Shown: positions 50,760 to 59,721, counted from the stretch's first letter. The stretch: 64,000 bases of DNA from Pedobacter ghigonis (GCF_903166585.1 NZ_CAESCM010000019.1:1-64000); one strand, 5' to 3'. Notes: a model not told the origin generated them from the sequence alone. Numbers and translations: made by a program.

Positions 50760-51122
50760 ATGAACCACAAAGCCATCTCCATCCGCCCCTTTATCGGTGC
50801 CAAAGATTTTGAAATATCGAGAAGCTTTTACCGCGACCTGGGTTTCGAAGAAACGAGTCTGGGTGCACAGATCTCGGTTTTTAAAATTGGTAATCTGGCT
50901 TTTTATTTGCAGAATGCTTATGTAAAAGACTGGATCGATAACACCATGATCTTTATGGAAGTTGAAGATGTAGCGCGCTACTACGATGAACTGCTGGCCC
51001 TCGATTTATCCAGCCGGTATCAAAATGTAAAGCTTACGCCCATCCGTCACGAAGAATGGGGCAGTGAATGTTTCCTGCACGATCCTTCCGGGATTTTGTG
51101 GCACTTTGGAGCTTTTCATTAA
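50760..51122 (+). CDS. VOC (glyoxalase/bleomycin-resistance) family protein
   Basis: A 120-residue single-domain VOC protein. The ATG at 50760 (MNHKAISIRPFIG) is chosen; upstream codons overlap the membrane protein gene in another frame. Typical features are SRSFYRDLGFEE, the central WIDNTMIFMEVEDVARYYDEL and the metal-ligand end WGSECFLHDPSGILWHFG. The C-terminal Glu and His contact metal in the family; the activity is unknown. Confidence 0.88.
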   Translation: MNHKAISIRPFIGAKDFEISRSFYRDLGFEETSLGAQISVFKIGNLAFYLQNAYVKDWIDNTMIFMEVEDVARYYDELLALDLSSRYQNVKLTPIRHEEWGSECFLHDPSGILWHFGAFH

Positions 51123-51185
51123 GTAAAATCATGGTATTTAGTCGGTGAGCTACCGATTAGCGAAGAGCTTTACCCATAGCCTCAT

Positions 51186-51250
51186 CGTCATACTGAGTTT
51201 ATTTCAGCATCCCTTACCCATGGAGACCCTGAAATAAATTCAGGGTGACG
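51186..51250. repeat. 65-bp palindromic dispersed element, copy 2
   Basis: Bounded by CGTCA and TGACG, like copy 1 at 39360-39424 and the same length. The right half (51225-51250, GACCCTGAAATAAATTCAGG and on) is identical to that of copy 1; the left hairpin has changed in both arms. It lies in the gap between the VOC gene and gcvP. Confidence 0.8.
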
Positions 51251-51396
51251 ACTGCCCGAAAAAAAAATCTGCAAGCTTTATGAAATGAATTCACAAAACT
51301 TGCAGATCAATATATACGTGCTGACACGGAACCAGGCGTTTGGACTAAGGCTATGGCAAGGAAAACCTTGAACCCTCTACCTTTCTACCCTAAGCC

Positions 51397-54273
51397 TTAA
51401 GGTACGATCTCTTCCAAATAACTTTCAATCGGCGGACAAGCGCAGATTAACGATCTATCGCCATGGCTATCGTTAACACGACCAACCGAAGGCCAGAACT
51501 TGCGCTCTAACACATATGGAAGTGGGAATGCAGCAGTTTGACGGCTGTAAGCATGCTCCCATTCGTTTGCAGTAATTACTGAAACTGTGTGCGGCGCATT
51601 TTTAAGCGGGTTATCTGTTTTATCTAAAGTACCGTTTTCTACCTGGGTAATTTCGTTTTTAATCGCAATTAAGGCATCACAGAAACGGTCTAACTCATGT
51701 TTAGGCTCCGATTCTGTTGGCTCAACCATTAAAGTACCCGCAACCGGGAATGAAACTGTTGGTGCATGGAAACCATAATCCATTAAACGTTTAGCGATAT
51801 CGGTTACTTCGATTCCGAAAGCTTTGAAAGAACGGCAATCTAAAATCATCTCGTGTGCACAACGGCCCTGAGCACCTGAATAAAGTACCGGGTAGTGCTG
51901 CTCTAAACGCGCTTTCATATAATTGGCGTTTAAAATGGCATACTTAGTGGCGTTGGTTAAACCTTCAGCACCCATCATGGCAATATAAGCATGAGAAATG
52001 ATCAGGATTGAAGCTGAACCCCAAGGTGCAGAAGAAACTGCAGAAATTGATTTTCCTTTATCAATATCAACCACAGCGTGACCAGGAAGATAAGGAACAA
52101 GGTGTTTTGCCACACCGATTGGACCCATACCCGGACCACCACCACCGTGAGGGATACAGAATGTTTTGTGTAAGTTTAAGTGGCAAACGTCGGCACCAAT
52201 ATTAGCAGGGCTGGTTAAACCAACCTGTGCGTTCATGTTTGCGCCATCCATATAAACCTGTCCGCCGTTAGCATGGATAGTTTCGCAGATTTCGATAATA
52301 CTTTCTTCAAATACACCGTGTGTAGATGGATAAGTTACCATCAAACAAGAAAGGTTGTCTTTATGTAATTCCGCTTTTGCTTTTAAATCTTCAACGTCGA
52401 TGTTACCGTTCTCTAAAGATTTAACAACCACAATTTTCATATCGGCCATTGCCGCAGAAGCCGGGTTGGTACCGTGTGCCGAAGCAGGGATTAACGCCAC
52501 ATTACGGTGGAAATCGCCTCTATCGTGGTGATAAGCACGGATAACCATTAAACCTGCATATTCTCCTTGTGCACCCGCATTAGGCTGTAAGCTCATTGCA
52601 GCAAAACCAGTAATTTCGCTTAACCATTTATCCAGTTCGTTAAAAACAGAATAGTAACCCAATACCTGATCAGCTGGAGCGAAAGGGTGAATGCGACTAA
52701 AGTGTGACCAGGTAACCGGAATCATTTCGGCTGTTGCATTTAATTTCATGGTACAGCTACCCAAAGCAATCATCGAGTGGCAAAGCGATAAATCTTTTGC
52801 CTCTAACGATTTAATGTAACGCAACATTTCGTGTTCTGAATGGTGCGAATTAAAAATCGGGTGCGTTAAATAAGCCGAAGTACGTTGTAAAGCTTCAGGA
52901 ACTACAGTTTCTACGTTTTCAATAACCTCTACCTGATCGCCTGCAAAGCCTTTTGCCCTTGCAAAGATTTTAGAAATTAATGTAATATCTTCGAAAGTTG
53001 TGGTTTCATCAATTGAAATGGTAACGGTATTACCAACATAGTTCAGGTTGATTTCGTTATCCAGGCAGTAAGCGTGGATGCCACCTTTTAAATCACCTAA
53101 ATTGAAACGGATGGTATCGAAATAAGCTGAATTTAATTGCTCGTAACCTAAATTCTTCAAAGTAGTGGCTAAGCTGATGGCTAAACCATGTGTACGCTCA
53201 GCAATAGCTTTTAAGCCTTTCGGACCGTGATATGCTGCATAGAAACCGGCCATAATTGCCAATAAAGCCTGTGCAGTACAAATATTCGAAGTTGCTTTAT
53301 CTCTACGAATGTGCTGCTCGCGGGTTTGCAAAGCCATACGTAAAGCGTAATCGCCATGGCTATCGATGGTTACACCGATGATACGACCAGGGATTGAACG
53401 TTTATATTCCTCTTTAGTAGCAAAAAATGCAGCATGCGGTCCACCAAAACCCATCGGAATACCGAAACGTTGTGTAGTACCTACCACAATATCTGCACCC
53501 CACTCACCCGGAGGCGTTAATAAGGTTAAACTTAAAATATCGGCAGCAACCGTTAATTTAATGTTTAAGTTGTGCAACTCAGCAGCAAAGTTTTTGTAAT
53601 CGAAAACCTCGCCGTTGCCAGCAGGATATTGAACAATAGCACCAAAGAAATCTTCGGTAGCTACAAAATCTAAATGACTGCCAATTACCAGCTCAATGCC
53701 ATAAGGATTAGCACGGGTTTTTAAAATATCGATGGTTTGGGCAAAAAGCAATTCAGAAACAAAAAATTTCTTAGCTGCCTGATTTTTACGCGTACTGTAT
53801 TGCATAAACATGGCCTCAGCTGCTGCTGTACCTTCATCCAGCAATGAAGCATTGGCAATTTCCATTCCGGTTAAATCGATAACCATGGTTTGGAAGTTTA
53901 ACAAAGCCTGTAAACGGCCCTGTGCAATCTCTGCCTGATATGGCGTATATTGAGTGTACCATCCTGGGTTTTCGAATACGTTACGTAAAATTACACCCGG
54001 CGTAATGGTATCATAATAACCTTGACCGATAAAGCTTTTGAAAACTTTATTCAACAATGAAGTTTGTTTTAAAGCACCAAGATATTCAGTTTCTGATTTT
54101 GCTGCAGGCAAGTTTAACGGTTGTTTTAACCTAATTGCCGTCGGAACGGTTTGTTCAATCAGCTCATCAATAGAATTTACGCCAACAGTGTGCAACATTT
54201 CGGCTGTATCAGCCTCATTAGGAGCAATATGGCGATTTTGAAAATCTTCCTTGTAGTGGATATTTAAGCTCAT
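51397..54273 (-). CDS. gcvP: Glycine dehydrogenase (decarboxylating), P protein
   Basis: PLP enzyme of the glycine cleavage system. It decarboxylates glycine and passes the aminomethyl group to the H protein. The 958-residue protein is the fused single-chain type, with two aminotransferase-like halves. The N-terminal half starts with FQNRHIAPNEAD and contains LLDEGTAAAEAM. The C-terminal half holds the PLP lysine in HLNLHKTFCIPHGGGGPG, and PVAGTLMVEPTESEP. A TACCTTTG box precedes the start. gcvT and gcvH are not in the window. Confidence 0.98.
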   Translation of the reverse strand: MSLNIHYKEDFQNRHIAPNEADTAEMLHTVGVNSIDELIEQTVPTAIRLKQPLNLPAAKSETEYLGALKQTSLLNKVFKSFIGQGYYDTITPGVILRNVFENPGWYTQYTPYQAEIAQGRLQALLNFQTMVIDLTGMEIANASLLDEGTAAAEAMFMQYSTRKNQAAKKFFVSELLFAQTIDILKTRANPYGIELVIGSHLDFVATEDFFGAIVQYPAGNGEVFDYKNFAAELHNLNIKLTVAADILSLTLLTPPGEWGADIVVGTTQRFGIPMGFGGPHAAFFATKEEYKRSIPGRIIGVTIDSHGDYALRMALQTREQHIRRDKATSNICTAQALLAIMAGFYAAYHGPKGLKAIAERTHGLAISLATTLKNLGYEQLNSAYFDTIRFNLGDLKGGIHAYCLDNEINLNYVGNTVTISIDETTTFEDITLISKIFARAKGFAGDQVEVIENVETVVPEALQRTSAYLTHPIFNSHHSEHEMLRYIKSLEAKDLSLCHSMIALGSCTMKLNATAEMIPVTWSHFSRIHPFAPADQVLGYYSVFNELDKWLSEITGFAAMSLQPNAGAQGEYAGLMVIRAYHHDRGDFHRNVALIPASAHGTNPASAAMADMKIVVVKSLENGNIDVEDLKAKAELHKDNLSCLMVTYPSTHGVFEESIIEICETIHANGGQVYMDGANMNAQVGLTSPANIGADVCHLNLHKTFCIPHGGGGPGMGPIGVAKHLVPYLPGHAVVDIDKGKSISAVSSAPWGSASILIISHAYIAMMGAEGLTNATKYAILNANYMKARLEQHYPVLYSGAQGRCAHEMILDCRSFKAFGIEVTDIAKRLMDYGFHAPTVSFPVAGTLMVEPTESEPKHELDRFCDALIAIKNEITQVENGTLDKTDNPLKNAPHTVSVITANEWEHAYSRQTAAFPLPYVLERKFWPSVGRVNDSHGDRSLICACPPIESYLEEIVP

Positions 54274-54298
54274 GCGGTATGAATAATAAATTTGCGTG

Positions 54299-54306
54299 CA
54301 AAGGTA
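54299..54306 (-). promoter_or_regulatory. Candidate -7 box for gcvP
   Basis: TACCTTTG on the minus strand lies 25 bases before the gcvP ATG at 54273. It is followed by GCACGC, giving a short leader. No -33 TTG at 19 bp. Confidence 0.5.
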
Positions 54307-54655
54307 GCAAAAACGCAGCTTTATTTCGCTATATATCAGTGTAAAAAAGGCGTTTTATTCAAGTTTAAAAGCTACAAATCTGGTAGTTTTTATGAGCAAA
54401 AAGAAAGACAAACGTTTGTTCTTTTAAAGCAAATATGATAATAGTTTGGAAAGCACTGGCTGTGCTAAAATTTAAATTCGTTCCCGTTATCCGCTACAAT
54501 CTTTTACTTAAACATTATAGGTTCTAATTTTCAACAGCGCTATTTAAACCTATAAGGTTTGTAAAAGGATTTCCGCTGCTACCGGTTTAAAAAACAACGG
54601 AAGTACAAAATACCGGATTCTAATAGCTTTAGTCTTTAAGCTTTGGTCTTTTCCT
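54307..54655. other. Gap between gcvP and the lipoprotein gene
   Basis: No gene is visible. It contains a short hairpin AAACCT/AGGTTT (54546-54551 and 54555-54560) resembling the arm of the repeat at 44626-44676, and CCGTTATCCGCTACAATC word strings near 54486. These look like decayed dispersed repeats. Confidence 0.4.
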
Positions 54656-55219
54656 TTACTTCTGCACCTTCCATCCCTCATCCTTACTCAGCTTCAGCTT
54701 ATAAGTTTTGGTAATAAAGTTGCTGTTCTTATTCGCATCTTTATCGAAAGGCTCAAAATCGGTTGTTACCATTTTTAAAGATACAGTTACCTTTGCCGTG
54801 CTCGAATTTACCTGCGAGAAATCAACCGGTTTCTCATCAGCCAATACATACTCTACCACTTTAACGGTAGCCTTATCTCCATCCTGTTTTAATACCCACG
54901 GACTTGCCTTTTCGGTTAACGTAATCTGGTAAACAAAACTGCTATCTTTTGAAAGGAATTTCTTTTTGGCTTCTTTTAAATTAAGTGTTACCAGGCCTTT
55001 GCTGGCTAAGGATTTGTATTTACCCAACTCAAACATATCGTTGGTACTGTTGAATTTGATTTCGCCAAAGTTAAACCTGGTGGTTTTATATTCAGGATTG
55101 GCTTTAAGGTAATCGATAATTACTTCGCCCGCTTCTTCCTGGTTGATAGTAGTTTTGGTTTTGCACGCTGTGAAACCAATAACAATGAATGATAAAATAT
55201 AAATGATCAGTTTTTTCAT
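54656..55219 (-). CDS. Putative lipoprotein of unknown function
   Basis: A 187-residue exported protein with a lipobox: FTAC places the acylated cysteine at C19. The mature part is two repeats of a beta-rich domain with many Lys and Thr, including EVIIDYLKANPEYKTTRFNF and VTVSLKMVTTDFEPFDK. No family was recognised. It is probably held in the inner or outer membrane facing the periplasm. It stands alone. Confidence 0.8.
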   Translation of the reverse strand: MKKLIIYILSFIVIGFTACKTKTTINQEEAGEVIIDYLKANPEYKTTRFNFGEIKFNSTNDMFELGKYKSLASKGLVTLNLKEAKKKFLSKDSSFVYQITLTEKASPWVLKQDGDKATVKVVEYVLADEKPVDFSQVNSSTAKVTVSLKMVTTDFEPFDKDANKNSNFITKTYKLKLSKDEGWKVQK

Positions 55220-55261
55220 GTGTAAATGCGTTAAAGCTTTTTAAAGGTATTTATTTTTAGT

Positions 55262-55419
55262 TTAACCACAAAGACGATTGGCCGTTAAAGTTACAATGGC
55301 CACGAATTCACGGAAAGCACAGATTGTTATTGAATATCACGCTGCGTGCGCTGTGCCTTTTTCTCTGTGCGCTCGGCGGTTGAAAATGAAGAGATTCTGG
55401 CACGCGCCAGAATGACGAC
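55262..55419. repeat. Repeat cluster between lipoprotein and EamA genes
   Basis: The left part is a CACAAAGAC...CACGG AAAGCACAGATT string; the right part is CTCTGTGCGCTCGGCGGTT. Together they form loose inverted words, as at 56357-56439. At 55391-55419 lies the reverse copy of the palindrome at 49217-49245 (GATTCTGGCACGCGCCAGAATGACG). Confidence 0.6.
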
Positions 55420-55455
55420 TTAATTGGCTTCTCGTACCTTGCGGTTAAATTAAGT

Positions 55456-56346
55456 TTATTTCCGCTTTAAATATTTCAGATTAGGCAAAATCATTGCCGA
55501 CAGGATTACGACCACCCCAACCCACCTTAAAAACGAAACCTGTTCCTGCAGCACAAAACCAGCCATCATTACAGCTACCGGCAATTCGGCAGCACTCAAT
55601 ATAGAGCTTAATGCCGTACCGATTTTCGGAACACCTTCGGCAAAACACAAGGGCGGAATTACCGTTCCAAAAACAGAAATAATCAATCCCCATTTAAGCA
55701 AGCTCCCTCCTAACGCCCCGTTAAATAAAAAAACCGGTGGAAAAAGAATAAAAATGAGGATGCAAGCACCCGTAATCATTAAAGCGCTTTTCTTTAATAC
55801 CGGGTATTCGTTACCAATCCTGCCACTCAGCAATAAGAAACCTGCATAAGAAAGCGCAGCCAATAAGCCGAAACTAATTCCTTTTAAGCTCATATCGCTC
55901 ACACGGGTTTCGACCATACCACTGGCCAATACCGTACCGCCCAAAACCAAGGCTATAGCCAGTAGTTGCAAACCGGTAGGTTTCTTCTTAAAAAACGCGA
56001 GTTCCATTAAAATACTCATCCAGATAAACTGCATCAGCAACACAATGGCAACCGAATTGGGCACGAGCTTTACCGACTGATAATAAAAAATACTTACGAG
56101 CCCGGTGCATGTGCCGGCCAGAACCATTTTCCACCAGGGAGTAATCAGGGTTATTTCTTTAGCTTTATAATTTGATGTTCTCCGTTGAAAAAAAAACAAT
56201 ACCCATAAAATTACGGCACCTAAAAAAGCCTGCGCACCAGTTACGTCGCCAAGGGTATAACCTTCGTGGTAAGCCAGTTTAACAAATGTGGATAGTATGC
56301 CAAAGCTACAGGCACCAAAAAAAACAAGGAGAATTCCTTTAAGCAT
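55456..56346 (-). CDS. EamA/DMT family transporter
   Basis: A membrane protein of the drug/metabolite transporter superfamily with ten transmembrane segments in two EamA repeats. From the ATG at 56346 (MLKGILLVFFGACSFGILST) it is 296 residues; the ATG at 56364 lies inside the palindrome and is unlikely. Typical features are GACSFGILSTFVKLAY and the second repeat's SYAGFLLLSGRIG. Transported compounds cannot be predicted. The 56357-56439 repeat separates it from pdxJ. Confidence 0.87.
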   Translation of the reverse strand: MLKGILLVFFGACSFGILSTFVKLAYHEGYTLGDVTGAQAFLGAVILWVLFFFQRRTSNYKAKEITLITPWWKMVLAGTCTGLVSIFYYQSVKLVPNSVAIVLLMQFIWMSILMELAFFKKKPTGLQLLAIALVLGGTVLASGMVETRVSDMSLKGISFGLLAALSYAGFLLLSGRIGNEYPVLKKSALMITGACILIFILFPPVFLFNGALGGSLLKWGLIISVFGTVIPPLCFAEGVPKIGTALSSILSAAELPVAVMMAGFVLQEQVSFLRWVGVVVILSAMILPNLKYLKRK

Positions 56347-56356
56347 AATGTATTTT

Positions 56357-56439
56357 TTAACCACAGAGAAATAAGAGTTTTCACAGAATACACAGAGGCT
56401 CTGTTTCTCTGTGTATTCCTTTGTGCACTCTGTGGTTAA
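56357..56439. repeat. Nested CACAGAG palindrome between EamA and pdxJ genes
   Basis: The outer arms are TTAACCACAGAG (56357-56368) and CTCTGTGGTTAA (56428-56439), perfectly complementary over 12 bp. The inner hairpin is a perfect 12-bp inverted repeat (56386-56397 and 56407-56418) with a 9-base loop. It can form a long cruciform or RNA stem between genes in one direction. Related words are at 55262 and 61209. Confidence 0.8.
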
Positions 56440-57156
56440 TTAAGCAAGTTGCTGCAAATAGCGTTGTATGGTAGTTTCCAATCCTAAATAAAGCGCGTCG
56501 CTAATTAAGGCATGACCAATAGAAACCTCCAGCAAGCCTGGAATGCTTTGTGCGAAATAATGCAGGTTATGTAAATCAAGATCGTGCCCGGCGTTAATAC
56601 CCAAACCCAATTTATTAGCGTGATGTGCAGCTGCAATATAGTTAATAACCGCCTTTTCGCGATCGGCAAAATAGTTGTGTGCATAAGCTTCGGTATACAG
56701 TTCAATGCGGTCTGTTCCGGTTTCTACTGCACCTTCAACCATTTCTACAACAGGATCTACAAAAATAGAAACCCTTATACCTGCATTTTGGAATACAGCT
56801 ACCATCTCTTTGAGGTAATCTTTATTTTTAATGGTATCCCAACCGTGGTTAGAAGTAATCTGTCCTTCGGCATCGGGTACTAAAGTAACCTGCGCAGGTT
56901 TATTGGCTAAAACCAGATCTACAAATTTATCTTCCCTGCAATTTCCTTCAATATTAAATTCGGTTGCAATAGCAGCTTTCAAATCGTAAACATCCTGGTA
57001 GCGGATATGTCTTTCATCAGGTCGCGGGTGAACTGTAATTCCCTGCGCTCCGAAACGCTCGCAGTCTAATGCAACCTTAACCAGATCAGGATTATTACCG
57101 CCACGGCTGTTGCGTAGTGTGGCAATTTTATTGATGTTAACCGATAACTTTGTCAT
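56440..57156 (-). CDS. pdxJ: Pyridoxine 5'-phosphate synthase
   Basis: Joins 1-deoxy-D-xylulose 5-phosphate and 3-hydroxy-1-aminoacetone phosphate to pyridoxine 5'-phosphate. From the ATG at 57156 (MTKLSVNINKIATLRN) the protein is 238 residues, the usual length. An in-frame extension back to 57342 would add 62 residues of no recognisable kind and overlap the divergent GT39 gene, so it is rejected. Family motifs: GITVHPRPDERHIRYQD (phosphate binding), VTLVPDAEGQITS, and INAGHDL in the last third. Confidence 0.95.
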   Translation of the reverse strand: MTKLSVNINKIATLRNSRGGNNPDLVKVALDCERFGAQGITVHPRPDERHIRYQDVYDLKAAIATEFNIEGNCREDKFVDLVLANKPAQVTLVPDAEGQITSNHGWDTIKNKDYLKEMVAVFQNAGIRVSIFVDPVVEMVEGAVETGTDRIELYTEAYAHNYFADREKAVINYIAAAHHANKLGLGINAGHDLDLHNLHYFAQSIPGLLEVSIGHALISDALYLGLETTIQRYLQQLA

Positions 57157-57160
57157 GAAG

Positions 57161-57168
57161 CAAAGATA
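57161..57168 (-). promoter_or_regulatory. Candidate -7 box for pdxJ
   Basis: TATCTTTG on the minus strand lies only 4 bases before the ATG at 57156. Transcripts would begin at or very near the start codon, giving a leaderless or nearly leaderless mRNA. Confidence 0.4.
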
Positions 57169-57239
57169 GGGCTTTGCCTTTGTTAATCTTAAACCTTGAA
57201 AAAATTTGACTTTTTTTTGCTCATATTTGCTTCTCGTAA

Positions 57240-58880
57240 ATGAATATAAAGGATACAACATTATATAAGCTCCTGATTGCACTAATTGTACTGGTGAGCA
57301 CTTTTGCCCTGTTCGGCGGTATAATGGAACCCGATTCAGCACTTTACGCTTCTATTGCCAAAAACATGGTACTTAGAAACGACTGGATTAACATTTATGT
57401 GCGTGGGTTAGATTGGCTCGATAAACCGCATTTAACCTTCTGGCTGGCTGCAGCCTCATTTAAAATCTTTGGTATTAATGCCTTTGCCTATAAACTTCCA
57501 TCTTTTCTGGCAGGCCTGCTGGGCGCATGGTATCTGTACAAACTGGCTAAAAGCATTTATAGCGAAAAAACCGGATTAATCAGTGCGCTGATTTTACTTA
57601 GTTCGCTACATATACTCATTTCAACCTTCGATGTACGCGCCGAGGTTTACATCACCACCTTTACCCTGGCGGCCATTTATCACTACTATAAAGCGCATCA
57701 AAGTTCTTTCTGGCATATTGTGTTGGGCTCATTCTTCGCAGCCTGTGCCATTATGATTAAAGGCATATTTGTTTTGATTCCGGTTTTTGGCGGCTTTATT
57801 ATTTATTGGCTCCTAACCAAACAGTTTAAACAACTACTAAAATTAAAATGGTGGCTGGCCATTGTACTGATTTTCATCTTTATTATTCCTGAGCTTTACA
57901 CCCTATACGTTCAGTTTGATTTACATCCCGAGAAACTGGTGTTTGGAAAAACCGGTATATCGGGCTTAAAGTTTTTCTTTTGGGATAGTCAGTTCGGGCG
58001 CTTTTTTAACAATGGCCCCATTAAAGGCAAAGGCGATATTTCTTTCTTTTTGCATACCACAATTTGGGCATTTCTACCCTGGTCGATATTATTCTACAGT
58101 GCCGTTGTTGGTCTGTTTAAAAAGAAAAATCGTAGCAACTTACCGGCAGAAAGTATCATGATCTGGACGAGTGCCGCAATCACTTTCCTGCTTTTCTCTT
58201 TATCGAAATTTCAGCTGCCACACTACATTTTAATTATTTTGCCACAATTTGCCATCATTACAGCTTTATACCTTCAAAAACTGGAAAGCAAAAGCTTGAA
58301 AGTTTTTTTTACCATTCAAAATGTTTTGGCTGTGCTGATTACTTTAATCCTTAGCTTCGTGGCGGTTGCCTTTGGCTTTAAAAACAATTACCTGGCTATT
58401 GCCATCTTAGTCGTGCTACTTATTGCCTCGTTCATGGTATTTAAAGGGATTAAAACCGAAACCATTTTGGCCAGAAGTACCTTTATTTCAGCAAGCCTGA
58501 TGTTGTTTCTTTCTATATTTTTCTATCCATCGGTGTTGAAATACGAGTCGGGCATGGAAGCCGGCAACTGGTTAAAAGAAAATCATCCGAAGGCGAAAGC
58601 CTCAGTTTTAATGTACCCGGATGCTTATTCTTTTGATTTTTATGCACCAGGAGAACCGAAATACTTTTGGAACTACGAAGAGCTGGATAAATTTAGAGGC
58701 GATGAAAATCTGGTGATTTACGCTCCTGAATCGGAACTGCCTAAATTGAAAAAAGATTATGGCGCAACAGTACTAAAATCGTTCGAATACTATCACATTA
58801 CCAAGCTTACTCCAAAATTTATCAATGCCAAAACGCGCCCTCAGTTATTAGAACATTTTTACCTGGTTAAATTGCATTAA
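57240..58880 (+). CDS. GT39/ArnT-like membrane glycosyltransferase
   Basis: A 546-residue polytopic membrane protein (about 12 hydrophobic segments) of the dolichyl/undecaprenyl-phosphate mannosyltransferase type. The catalytic Asp lies in GGIMEPDSALYASIAKN, and the second acidic segment in LDWLDKPHLTFWLAAASF. The C-terminal periplasmic domain starts near 440. It would move a sugar from undecaprenyl-phosphate to a lipid or protein. A GtrA-family gene follows two bases later. Confidence 0.87.
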   Translation: MNIKDTTLYKLLIALIVLVSTFALFGGIMEPDSALYASIAKNMVLRNDWINIYVRGLDWLDKPHLTFWLAAASFKIFGINAFAYKLPSFLAGLLGAWYLYKLAKSIYSEKTGLISALILLSSLHILISTFDVRAEVYITTFTLAAIYHYYKAHQSSFWHIVLGSFFAACAIMIKGIFVLIPVFGGFIIYWLLTKQFKQLLKLKWWLAIVLIFIFIIPELYTLYVQFDLHPEKLVFGKTGISGLKFFFWDSQFGRFFNNGPIKGKGDISFFLHTTIWAFLPWSILFYSAVVGLFKKKNRSNLPAESIMIWTSAAITFLLFSLSKFQLPHYILIILPQFAIITALYLQKLESKSLKVFFTIQNVLAVLITLILSFVAVAFGFKNNYLAIAILVVLLIASFMVFKGIKTETILARSTFISASLMLFLSIFFYPSVLKYESGMEAGNWLKENHPKAKASVLMYPDAYSFDFYAPGEPKYFWNYEELDKFRGDENLVIYAPESELPKLKKDYGATVLKSFEYYHITKLTPKFINAKTRPQLLEHFYLVKLH

Positions 58881-58881
58881 A

Positions 58882-59262
58882 ATGGATTTATTCTTCCGCA
58901 TTATAAAATTTGGGTTAACCGGACTACTCGGAATGGCGATCGATTTCGGTGCTACATGGCTTTTCAAGGAAAAAATAAAGGTAAACAAGTACGTGGCTAA
59001 CGCCATTGGTTTTACCCTGGCAGTAACCAATAACTACCTCATTAACCGCGTGTGGACATTCGAAAGCACCAATACCCACTGGGGAACCGAATTCAGTAAA
59101 TTTTTAGTGGTGAGTTTAATTGGCTTAGGCCTCAATACCATTATCATTTATCTTTTCCACCAACGCAAAAACGGCACTAACTTTTATGTAGCCAAGTTTT
59201 TCGCCATTGTAATTGTTTTTATATGGAATTTTCTGGCTAATATGCTGTTTACGTTTAGATAA
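58882..59262 (+). CDS. GtrA family membrane protein
   Basis: A 126-residue protein with four transmembrane segments, of the GtrA family, which often flips undecaprenyl-linked sugars. Typical: IIKFGLTGLLGMAIDFGATW and NAIGFTLAVTNNYLINRVWTF. It begins one base after the GT39 stop, so the pair is coupled: the flippase-like protein and the sugar-transferring enzyme would act together. Its target is unknown. Confidence 0.9.
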   Translation: MDLFFRIIKFGLTGLLGMAIDFGATWLFKEKIKVNKYVANAIGFTLAVTNNYLINRVWTFESTNTHWGTEFSKFLVVSLIGLGLNTIIIYLFHQRKNGTNFYVAKFFAIVIVFIWNFLANMLFTFR

Positions 59263-59279
59263 CGTCTGAATATTTCACC

Positions 59280-59412
59280 ATTAAGAGATTAAGGTCATTA
59301 AGAAAGTGTACAACAGACCAAATTTCACTTAACTGTCTTAACTTCTTAATGATAGAATTAATAAAGCTTTTGATGTATTGAAGAGATCCTGAAACAAGTT
59401 CAGGATGATGAC
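59280..59412. repeat. Repeats downstream of gtrA-like gene
   Basis: TCATTAAGAA (59295-59304) and TTCTTAATGA (59343-59352) form a 10-bp inverted repeat. At 59383-59412 is a half copy of the 65-bp element: GATCCTGAAACAAGTTCAGG and then ATGATGAC. A word run CAATGAACCAATGGCTAATG lies after it at 59437-59456. Confidence 0.6.
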
Positions 59413-59458
59413 CTGGTATGCAACCCGCACAGCCCAATGAACCAATGGCTAATGAACC

Positions 59459-59581
59459 TCAGGTTACATTTTTACCGATAAAGTAAAACACAACAAGCCA
59501 GATCAATCCTTTAATCAGAAAGAACAGGAAGCCAACCAGGCCTACCCTTTTGAACCATAATTTTACTTTTTCTTTGTTCAT
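59459..59581 (-). CDS. Candidate 40-residue single-span membrane protein
   Basis: An ATG at 59581 opens a 40-codon frame: MNKEKVKLWFKRVGLVGFLF then FLIKGLIWLVVFYFIGKNVT. Positively charged N-terminal residues precede a hydrophobic stretch of about 25 residues, so it should insert as a single helix with the N terminus inside. It is too short for the usual cut-off and is on the opposite strand from its neighbours. The clean composition favours a real gene. Confidence 0.65.
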   Translation of the reverse strand: MNKEKVKLWFKRVGLVGFLFFLIKGLIWLVVFYFIGKNVT

Positions 59582-59721
59582 TACTGTTGTGGTAAAGATA
59601 ACAGATTTGAGCTAAATTAGAAAGATTTTAAATAAGGTTTTAATGATTACAGCAAAAGCCCGTGTAGTTTTACATTCTAACGAAAATTGATTAGTTTCAA
59701 ATCAGATTTAACCTCGCCCTT

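Noticed and set aside
50691..51122. VOC protein starting inside the membrane protein gene
   Set aside because: The first 23 residues are out-of-frame reading of the upstream gene; the VOC fold begins at ATG 50760.
55456..56364. EamA gene starting at 56364
   Set aside because: The extra six residues come from the palindromic repeat; the ATG at 56346 begins a normal first transmembrane helix.
56440..57342. A 300-residue pdxJ with 62 extra N-terminal residues
   Set aside because: The extension has no family similarity, overlaps the divergent GT39 gene and its promoter area, and the ATG at 57156 gives the usual 238 residues.
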